A DNA stretch of 20,742 bases from a virus. Below, in pieces: positions 15,142 through 20,742 of the stretch. Positions within the stretch are counted from its first letter, which is position 1; each line of letters starts with the position of its first letter. Under the pieces are notes generated by a model. That model was given only the letters and a program-made list of their open reading frames with translations, was not told the origin of the DNA and ran no database searches. Location: positions 1 through 20,742 of the IMG/VR virus record IMGVR_UViG_3300022602_000499; one strand, 5' to 3'. The translations under genes and the position numbers were made by a program.

Positions 15142-15195
15142 TATTATAACGGAGTTGCCATTTTTGGGCAAATTAATTGTTGTGCAAAAACAACA
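15142..15195 (-). promoter_or_regulatory. 54-bp promoter module, copy 2 (81-aa gene)
   Basis: On the minus strand: TGTTGT..ACAACA perfect inverted repeat (15195-15178), -35 TTGCCC (15171-15166), 17-base spacer with AAATGGCAA, and -10 TATAAT (15148-15143). TTGCC and GGCAA form a second dyad across the -35 region. A further pair of nine-base arms, AACTCCGTT/AACGGAGTT (15118-15126 and 15148-15156), brackets the -10 box and the Shine-Dalgarno of the gene. Confidence 0.8.
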
Positions 15196-15198
15196 GAA

Positions 15199-15486
15199 TT
15201 ATTCGGTGATCACGCCCAGGATGTCGTCTTCTTTGAGTATGACAAATTCTTCTTTGTTAACTTCGACCTTGTGTCCACTAAGACTATGGAACAGGATACG
15301 TGCACCGGGAGCGACCTTGATGGCCTTTACTGATCCATCGGCCATGTTCTCGCCGGGGCCAATGGCCAATACCGTGCCTTTGTCGGCATCTTCAGCAAAG
15401 TTATCAGGAATAACAATACCGCCAGCACTGACAGTTTCAGGTTCGTCACGTCGGACTACGATTCTATTTAATATGGGTTTTAGCAT
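15199..15486 (-). CDS. groES: GroES-like co-chaperonin (95 aa)
   Basis: GroES caps the GroEL barrel; phages bring their own version (T4 gp31 is a functional analogue) to fold capsid protein. This protein has full GroES length and clear sequence identity features: start LKPILNRIVVRRDEPE, mobile loop SAGGIVIPDN at ~20-29 with the GroEL-binding G-I-V-I, then DKGTVLAIGPG and ARILFHSLSG..V, and closing EFVILKEDDILGVI. It is closer to bacterial GroES than to divergent gp31. ATG 15486 follows AAGGA by five bases and starts eight bases after the end of the glycan cassette, so it is probably the last gene of that operon. Expected cytoplasmic partner: host GroEL. Confidence 0.93.
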   Translation of the reverse strand: MLKPILNRIVVRRDEPETVSAGGIVIPDNFAEDADKGTVLAIGPGENMADGSVKAIKVAPGARILFHSLSGHKVEVNKEEFVILKEDDILGVITE

Positions 15487-15494
15487 ATGATTCC

Positions 15495-16316
15495 TTAATC
15501 AATGTTTATGGGTGAATTGGCTAGATTGCCATCACGTTCAATCCAGCTGGCCACTGCTTCCAGCAGTTCGGGATTGTGTTCGGTGAGTTGATTTACCATG
15601 TACTCATAGATGTCGTAACGCTCACGTCGCAACACTGCTGCTAACACATGATGCCATTTGAAGTGATTCCACCCTTTATAGTCGATTCGAGTCATGAAGT
15701 AGTCCATGTCAGCATCGGTCATTAGATTGAACACATTCCATAAACCATGGAATCCAAAACTGGGCACATGTTTGCCCAGTTCAAAACTGAACTGTTGTGC
15801 CACCGTGGCCGGAGCATATCGAATACCATAAGTTTCTTCCATGTAGGGTCTTAGGTCATTGCATAGCAGTTTGTCTTCGTACAAATAGGTTTTATCTGCG
15901 CCCAATTTTACTGTATCGTTGGCACAGGCATCTAAGAATCGTTTGCTGCGTAAACTGAATCCACCGTTGCCCACGTTTCGCCCAGCCGGTTCCCAGGGCC
16001 AAACAGCACCAATATAGTCATGGACCAAAAAGTCATCGCTCCACAGTGATCGATCATTGGCAATGCCATCCCACTGCACATACAGAGCATGTTCAGTGTT
16101 CACATGCTCGCCAACACCAATGGTCATGATCTTGGCGTATTCGGCCAGATTGGCCACTGGATCATGTTGTATGTGTCTGGCTCCGGGCAAGATTTCTTGA
16201 TCTGAAATGATCACGATTTCTTTGGGATCTATATTTTCTAAACTGCGTTCAATGGCATAACGTGTGAGATCGTGCCATTGAAATTCGATTGCTACAAGTG
16301 TTATATCTTTAGTCAT
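15495..16316 (-). CDS. DUF5672-type glycosyltransferase-like protein (273 aa)
   Basis: The protein starts with a Rossmann-like strand (ITLVAIEFQWHDLTRYAIER), has QWDG at 81-84 in the place of a GT-A metal-binding D-x-D-like site, then VGNGGFSLRS at 115-124 and FGFHG at 187-191. These motifs are characteristic of the DUF5672 family, found in phages and bacteria near sugar genes and thought to be glycosyltransferases. Donor and acceptor are unknown. ATG 16316 follows the epimerase stop as TAAAATG. It is followed by GroES. It probably adds a sugar made by the preceding enzymes to a surface polymer or virion protein (inference). Confidence 0.78.
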   Translation of the reverse strand: MTKDITLVAIEFQWHDLTRYAIERSLENIDPKEIVIISDQEILPGARHIQHDPVANLAEYAKIMTIGVGEHVNTEHALYVQWDGIANDRSLWSDDFLVHDYIGAVWPWEPAGRNVGNGGFSLRSKRFLDACANDTVKLGADKTYLYEDKLLCNDLRPYMEETYGIRYAPATVAQQFSFELGKHVPSFGFHGLWNVFNLMTDADMDYFMTRIDYKGWNHFKWHHVLAAVLRRERYDIYEYMVNQLTEHNPELLEAVASWIERDGNLANSPINID

Positions 16317-16317
16317 T

Positions 16318-17319
16318 TTACATTAACCTATCTTTCCAAGTTTTGGGTGTCAGCTCGTTTATAATTTCTACCGGGTAACTGTAATCAAACGGTAGTGTTC
16401 CACGCTCGCGAATGTAGGCTATGGTTTGTGCTATACCTTCTTCTAGGCTGGTTGTGGTTTGATAGTTCAACAGTTGTCTTGCTTTGTCGGCACTACAGGT
16501 GGCATGTCTCACTTCTCTTGGGCGATCTTCCATGTACACAGTTTCTCCAGTGTACCCGCACTCACGTGCAATAATTTCGCTCAATTCTTTGATGCTGATG
16601 GTGCCTTCGTCAGGACCAATATTGATAATTTGTCCAACCACACCCGGATCCAGGGCCATCTTTTCCAGACACTGAATACAATCGCCCACATAACTAAAAC
16701 ATCTAGTTTGCAAACCATCTCCGTATATTATGGCCGGCTTGCCCTGTAGGTTACGATTGATCATGATACTCATGACATTGCGAAATGGATCTTCGTAGCG
16801 TTGTCTTGGTCCCACGATATTGTGTGGTACTGCAATATTCCATTCCATGCCATGTGTTTCGCACAAAATCTTTAGCACATCTTCGCCGGCTACCTTGGCC
16901 ACTGCATAGGGATCAACCGGACGCGGGGTCATGTCTTCGGTAAAGGGATTTTCTTGATTGCCGTAACGTGCCATGCTGGAGCAGTATACAAAACGTTTTA
17001 CATTGCATTGTATTGCGGCACTGATTGTGCTCACACTGGCTTCAAATATATTTTTTGTAATAAAGCTGGGACTGAACACACTGAGTCCTTCGTGTGCAGT
17101 TGCTGCGGTATGTATCACTATGTCACTGCCAGCAATGGCTCGTACCATTTCGGTATTGTTGCAACAATCAACTTGGTAGAATGTGACCGACTTGGGCACA
17201 TTGTCCATGTAACCGCCAATCAAGGTGTCGTTGCCGGACACTTCGTGTCCCAGCTCCAGCATACGATCTGCTAGGTGACTGCCTAGGAATCCTGCTACTC
17301 CTGTAATAAAAATTTTCAT
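16318..17319 (-). CDS. NAD-dependent sugar epimerase/dehydratase, SDR family (333 aa)
   Basis: Extended SDR enzymes act on nucleotide sugars (UDP-glucose 4-epimerase, dTDP-glucose dehydratase and relatives). The NAD-binding G-x-x-G-x-x-G is GVAGFLG at 7-13. D70-like strand SDIVIHTAA, catalytic Ser/Tyr/Lys as CSS near 113-115 and YAVAK at 138-142, and the sugar-side motif FSYVGDCIQCL are all visible. Length is typical. ATG 17319 follows AAGGA with ordinary spacing, 10 bases after the GT9 gene stop. It likely supplies an epimerised nucleotide sugar for the neighbouring transferases. Exact substrate cannot be decided from the sequence. Confidence 0.9.
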   Translation of the reverse strand: MKIFITGVAGFLGSHLADRMLELGHEVSGNDTLIGGYMDNVPKSVTFYQVDCCNNTEMVRAIAGSDIVIHTAATAHEGLSVFSPSFITKNIFEASVSTISAAIQCNVKRFVYCSSMARYGNQENPFTEDMTPRPVDPYAVAKVAGEDVLKILCETHGMEWNIAVPHNIVGPRQRYEDPFRNVMSIMINRNLQGKPAIIYGDGLQTRCFSYVGDCIQCLEKMALDPGVVGQIINIGPDEGTISIKELSEIIARECGYTGETVYMEDRPREVRHATCSADKARQLLNYQTTTSLEEGIAQTIAYIRERGTLPFDYSYPVEIINELTPKTWKDRLM

Positions 17320-17329
17320 TGTTTTTCCT

Positions 17330-18214
17330 TTATAATTGTTTTAGTATGGCTTCAGCAATTTGTTCGGTGTCCCACAGTTTGTTACAACGGAAATCACCGT
17401 GTATACAATTGATACCACGTACTGGTCGAGCCTGATTGACATTGCATCCCACGCAGTCAATATTGGCCTGTACCGCAGTCCAGTTCCATGTAGGGTCCAA
17501 TTTGCGTATTGGCATAATATTCTTGGGTGGATTGTGTGTGAGCAATCCGATCACGTGTGTTTTACTGCCAGCAGCAATCTGAAACGGTCCTGAATCTATG
17601 CCCACAAAACACTGTGCATGATCCAGTAGATAGCGCAACTGTTGTGGCGTGTACTTGGCTCTAGCGTCAACAAATAACGGATGATCCAGAGTTAGATCAG
17701 TAGGTCCACCCACTGTGACTATTTTGAAGTCGGCACGTTGTTCAAACACCTTGGCAAAGATATCGCACCAGATTTCTAGATCGATATTTTTCAAGGGCCA
17801 ATGCCAGTGTCGCATGTGCACAGCAATAAACGGCATGGCAATTTCGGCAATGTCTTGATCCACGGTGTCACGGTCATTGTCGTCCACATGTAGGTCAACT
17901 GCTTTATTTAATTGGTTTGCGCCAAACACTCGATAGAACATGGTGTCAATGTAGTGATTGTCGGGACTGAGCTCGTAGGCATCATCAAGATTGTAGACCA
18001 CATCAAAGTCGGCCGGATTGGTCTCGCCCCAGTTACGCAGGTCTCGTATATAGGGATTGTTTTTGTAAACCAAGGGAAATTCAGTTTCTACAGTGATGGC
18101 ACATTGTGCATTGTGTCGTTTGTACAGTTCGCGAACTATGCCAGTGCTCATTACAACATCGCCTAGTGCAGCACGACGTCGAACCAGTATGGTGGTGGGA
18201 GTTTCTATATTCAT
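17330..18214 (-). CDS. Glycosyltransferase family 9-like protein (294 aa)
   Basis: The N-terminus TILVRRRAALGDVVMSTGIV (GDVVMSTGIVREL at 18-30) and the C-terminal GIDSGPFQIAAG at 205-216 are the hallmarks of GT9 (heptosyltransferase-type, GT-B fold) enzymes that act in lipopolysaccharide core assembly. Length is a little shorter than WaaC/WaaF (~320-350). The C-terminal region has C254, C257, C270 and C277, possibly a metal site, which is not usual for WaaC. ATG 18214 overlaps the stop of the methyltransferase gene as ATGA. A role in modifying host LPS or a phage glycan is inferred. The sugar transferred is unknown. Confidence 0.82.
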   Translation of the reverse strand: MNIETPTTILVRRRAALGDVVMSTGIVRELYKRHNAQCAITVETEFPLVYKNNPYIRDLRNWGETNPADFDVVYNLDDAYELSPDNHYIDTMFYRVFGANQLNKAVDLHVDDNDRDTVDQDIAEIAMPFIAVHMRHWHWPLKNIDLEIWCDIFAKVFEQRADFKIVTVGGPTDLTLDHPLFVDARAKYTPQQLRYLLDHAQCFVGIDSGPFQIAAGSKTHVIGLLTHNPPKNIMPIRKLDPTWNWTAVQANIDCVGCNVNQARPVRGINCIHGDFRCNKLWDTEQIAEAILKQL

Positions 18215-19443
18215 TCTTTTATTATACTAGGAAAGTATCGTAAAAACACGTCGCTTGGATGATCTCGTCGAGTTTTGATTTTGTTTTTGATTTCTCGATA
18301 AAAATTCCAGGCCAAGGGCACAAACAAGATGCGTGTGTTGGGATCAGTGAATTGGTCTAGATAATCGATACTGACTACCGGTATTGCAGTTCCTGGACAG
18401 TACAGGCCCTGTTTGAGTGGATTGTCATCTATGACTGCATCTAGTTCAATGTCACTGGCATTAATCAAGGTCATGCCTTTTGCAGCAGCACCATAGCCCA
18501 CAATGGCATAGCCCATTAACCGGTATTGATCAATTTCGGCCTTGAGTTTTTTCAACAGATCACGTACCCCATCGGCCCAGGTACTGTATGTGCTTTCGTT
18601 TGCAAGACCCTGTGCTGATTCCATGGCCAGAATATTTTGCATTCTATATCGGTTTAGTTCGTGTTTGCTCAATACAAATATGTAACTGGTTCCGTGTATG
18701 GGAGTTTTAACCACATCCACTAGATGCAGTCCGGCACGTTCGGCCAGCCTACGCATACTTTCAGCATTGTAGAAACTGATGTGTTCGTGATAGATTGTGT
18801 CAAACTCGCCATTGAGCACCATGTCGGCCTGGCTGGTGCTGATAAAGATCTTGCCATTGGGTTTGAGATATTCCTTGGCCAACTGCAAATACTCTAAGGG
18901 TTTAGGAATGTGTGCAAATGCATTTTGACTGGATATTACATCAAACTTGTGATGTATCTTGTCAGCAGTGGCCGAATTCCAGTAGCCCAACCAAGTGGTA
19001 TGTCGCTTGTTAGTTTCTTCAAACAGGTTTTCGGCAGGATCAACACCAAATGTAGTATAACCTTTGCGCTTGAACGCATCCAGTTGACTGCCATCATTGC
19101 ATCCAATATCCAGCACACTGGGCTTGCCATAGTCATGATAGTTCACATGCTGCTCGTCGACAAACCTGGCATACCAATCCATGTAGTCCACATAGGTACG
19201 ACTGGTACCACTCACATAAAGATAGTATGTGTAGATCACTGCAGGATCCACTGCATGAGTCAACTGTAGATGATTACAGTCCCCACAACGATTCACTGCC
19301 AGCGGGAACCACTCGTCTTGTTCACCGACCCCGGCATGTGTTTGAAAGTTATTAGCCAAGGGCTGATCTCTAAGATCCAGTGTGAGTGTCAGTGCACCGC
19401 CACCACAGGCCAAGCAAGATAAAATACTTTTACAATTCTTCAT
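18211..19443 (-). CDS. SAM-dependent C-methyltransferase-like enzyme, three-domain sugar type (410 aa)
   Basis: Domain order matches sugar C-3 methyltransferases of the TylC3/TcaB9 type. A zinc-binding N-terminus with C10, C13, C53 and C56 comes first, then a class I SAM domain (motif I VLDIGCNDGSQ at 110-120, GVDPAENL acidic loop, FDVISSQNAFAHIP), then a C-terminal Rossmann-like domain (YAIVGYGAAAKGMTLIN, then DAVIDDNPLKQG and PGTAIPVVS). Length (~410) is the family norm. The enzymes methylate nucleotide-linked deoxysugars or act in related glycan modification. ATG overlaps at both ends (19443 with the oxygenase gene, 18211 with GT9) place it in one translational unit. The precise sugar is not determined. 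Confidence 0.9.
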   Translation of the reverse strand: MKNCKSILSCLACGGGALTLTLDLRDQPLANNFQTHAGVGEQDEWFPLAVNRCGDCNHLQLTHAVDPAVIYTYYLYVSGTSRTYVDYMDWYARFVDEQHVNYHDYGKPSVLDIGCNDGSQLDAFKRKGYTTFGVDPAENLFEETNKRHTTWLGYWNSATADKIHHKFDVISSQNAFAHIPKPLEYLQLAKEYLKPNGKIFISTSQADMVLNGEFDTIYHEHISFYNAESMRRLAERAGLHLVDVVKTPIHGTSYIFVLSKHELNRYRMQNILAMESAQGLANESTYSTWADGVRDLLKKLKAEIDQYRLMGYAIVGYGAAAKGMTLINASDIELDAVIDDNPLKQGLYCPGTAIPVVSIDYLDQFTDPNTRILFVPLAWNFYREIKNKIKTRRDHPSDVFLRYFPSIIKE

Positions 19444-20219
19444 TTTTTATATACAGTTTCTGCAGTTGCAATACCACTTCGTTGTCTAATTAGATCCAAT
19501 ACCGCAGGATCCTTGGCCTGAGCACCATGCGGAGCAAACAGTGCCTTGCCTCTAGGATCTGCCAATTCAGCCGGTTTGGTCAAATAGTACACTGCCATGC
19601 TTTGTCTACAAACACCATCAGGACAAGCTAGATCGTCTGGAAGCCCGTGCCAACTGTGTTGTGTGGTATCGAATAGTACAGCACGATTGAACCTGTTGTC
19701 GATCTTCTGTACACATTGATCTGGCAATTCAGTTTGTTCATTGTGACTCCACAATTCCAAGCCACCGCCCCAATTTCGATCCCAGTTGGGTGTCATGTAC
19801 ACAATTAGATTGTAGTGTCTTTGTAATTTTAACTTGGGATGTATGTTGTAGTCAAGATGTACGTTGAGTTTTCCGCCCTTTTGATGGCAATGCCAACCAC
19901 CACCGTGCAAACCAACGTCGGTAATGATACTGTCTTGATTGGTCACGTGCTCGAGTATGCTGACAAACTCTGGACTGTTTAAATATGCAAATGCCCGATA
20001 GGTAGTAGCCGGAAACCGATCCCAGTGATTGCAGGCTTTTTTATCTTCAATGGCATTTTGATAGTGTGCGTTCCAAAGCGGACTAGCATAATCGGGATAG
20101 TCTTTGGCCAACTGTTCGGCTGTTTCTTGATCCCAAAAATTGTCAATTATGACATGATCAAAAGGCTCAGCCGAATGGAACTGTTGTCTAATTTGGTCCC
20201 AGGCGTGGTCATTGATCAT
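19440..20219 (-). CDS. 2-oxoglutarate/Fe(II)-dependent oxygenase (259 aa)
   Basis: The iron-binding H-x-D...H set is visible as LNVHLDYNIHP (H121, D123) and TTQHSWHGLP (H191, with H188 nearby), with R206 in CRQSMAVYYLT likely binding 2-oxoglutarate. The strand order NLIVYMTPNW..WGGGLELW fits the double-stranded beta-helix of prolyl-4-hydroxylase-like oxygenases. Such enzymes hydroxylate proteins, sugars or lipids; T4-like aquatic phages carry many. The start is set at ATG 20219, one base after the preceding stop; a GTG at 20258 opens the frame but would overlap that gene by 38 bases. The 3' end overlaps the methyltransferase gene (ATGA). Glycan or peptide hydroxylation in this cassette is inferred. 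Confidence 0.85.
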   Translation of the reverse strand: MINDHAWDQIRQQFHSAEPFDHVIIDNFWDQETAEQLAKDYPDYASPLWNAHYQNAIEDKKACNHWDRFPATTYRAFAYLNSPEFVSILEHVTNQDSIITDVGLHGGGWHCHQKGGKLNVHLDYNIHPKLKLQRHYNLIVYMTPNWDRNWGGGLELWSHNEQTELPDQCVQKIDNRFNRAVLFDTTQHSWHGLPDDLACPDGVCRQSMAVYYLTKPAELADPRGKALFAPHGAQAKDPAVLDLIRQRSGIATAETVYKK

Positions 20220-20220
20220 G

Positions 20221-20742
20221 CTAGTTCTTGATAGGAGTACCGTTGGGTGCGATAGCACCTTCTACGCCCAATTGTCTCAATTCGGTTACCGATTCAGGAT
20301 TGATAAATTTATACAACACATGCTCAATATCCACATAGCCACCTGCAGCCAAGCGTTCAGCAAAGAATACCAGGCTGTCTTCGTAGACCTGAATCACTTC
20401 CCCCATGCGTGCGATTGGCCAACTCCAGAGTCTGCCCATGTACTGCAATGGCACTGTGGTCACTTCAATTGGAAATTGACTTTTGTGTTTGGGGCCAATC
20501 ACGATTCGATCTTGTATGGTACTGTCTTCATAGGTCATGGGATCAAATAGATCATTCAGCACATAACGTCCTGACATCTTGTGTACACGATCTATGCCCT
20601 GTAAAAGATTTTCATCTCGTAGTTTGTTCAAGATACGTCCAAAACACATGATCTCGGTTCCGTTCTTGACCACGTCCCAGTTGTCGTTGTCGTACAGGGC
20701 CTGTACATCAGGATCCTGACTGTAGTCCACCATGACATCGGC
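20221..20742 (-). CDS. C-terminal part of an unknown protein, possibly a surface-glycan enzyme (5' end outside window)
   Basis: The frame is open to the right edge (A-D-V-M-V-D-Y...), and the ATG at 20733 has no ribosome site, so this is probably the last ~173 residues of a longer gene. Visible stretches include EIMCFGRILNKLRDENLLQG and DRVHKMSGRYVLNDLF. The K-x-S-G-R-Y pattern resembles part of some glycosyltransferase-like proteins of phage and bacterial surface clusters, but I cannot name a family. It ends one base before the 2OG oxygenase start, so it belongs to the same operon. Confidence 0.65.
   Translation of the reverse strand, partial: ADVMVDYSQDPDVQALYDNDNWDVVKNGTEIMCFGRILNKLRDENLLQGIDRVHKMSGRYVLNDLFDPMTYEDSTIQDRIVIGPKHKSQFPIEVTTVPLQYMGRLWSWPIARMGEVIQVYEDSLVFFAERLAAGGYVDIEHVLYKFINPESVTELRQLGVEGAIAPNGTPIKN

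Noticed and set aside
15178-15195. TGTTGT/ACAACA hairpin after GroES as a terminator
   Set aside because: No T-run follows it on the minus strand, and the same element appears at the same distance in the other promoter module, so a promoter-associated role is preferred.
18211-18235. TATAAT six bases before the GT9 start, resembling the leaderless arrangement at 12058
   Set aside because: The box lies in the coding end of the methyltransferase gene (S-I-I-K-E), and no TTGCyy or TTGACA-like -35 is found at 17 bases, so it is probably chance.
1-20742. tRNA genes, integrase/attachment sites or insertion sequences
   Set aside because: No cloverleaf-like sequence, recombinase motif or terminal inverted repeats were found; intergenic space is too small to hold tRNAs.

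Overview
The window reads as a piece of a large T4-like myovirus genome (contractile-tailed dsDNA phage). The marker genes are a UvsW recombination helicase, a gp62-type clamp-loader small subunit, a phage GroES, a very long repeat-built tail fiber, and a T4-type late promoter octamer (TATAAATA). Base composition is moderate (roughly 40-45% GC by eye) and the fiber style resembles those of aquatic T4-like phages, but no host-diagnostic gene (such as a photosynthesis gene) is visible, so the host is left open. No tRNA, CRISPR array, integrase or insertion sequence was seen.

Layout. Positions 1-6490 (minus strand): virion genes, namely the 5' part of a glycine-rich protein, a 1,869-residue fiber with a Mtd-like N-terminus, and a 166-residue structural protein, joined by one-base TAATG overlaps. 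Around 6465-6896 lies the only convincing plus-strand gene, divergent from the virion genes, with late-promoter-like octamers on both strands. Positions 6867-12058 (minus): replication/recombination block, in transcription order a 389-residue unknown protein, UvsW, two small unknowns, gp62, a zinc-finger protein, and a 196-residue protein that looks like a miniaturised bacterial DnaE polymerase palm. Positions 12121-13690 (minus): eight tightly packed small genes, including three predicted membrane micro-proteins and two zinc-ribbon proteins, four of them under 60 codons and read directly from the sequence. Positions 13761-15113: an AAA+ ATPase and an 81-residue unknown, each behind its own copy of a 54-bp promoter module. 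Positions 15199-20742 (minus): a tightly coupled glycan cassette (partial unknown, 2OG-Fe(II) oxygenase, C-methyltransferase-like enzyme, GT9 glycosyltransferase, NAD-dependent epimerase, DUF5672 glycosyltransferase-like protein) ending in GroES.

How it works together (inference). The TTGCyy-17-TATAAT promoters would be read early by host sigma70 RNA polymerase and serve the ATPase, the 81-residue protein and the UvsW operon. The late octamers would serve the virion genes and the lone plus-strand gene. The glycan cassette probably makes or decorates a sugar on the virion or host surface. Genes are coupled by ATGA, TAATG or TAAAATG junctions almost throughout, and several start sites were reassigned on that basis.

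The items most worth a second look are the mini-DnaE protein next to gp62, the repeated 54-bp promoter module, the possibly leaderless UvsW-operon transcript, the unknown partner gene overlapping uvsW, and the micro-gene cluster.
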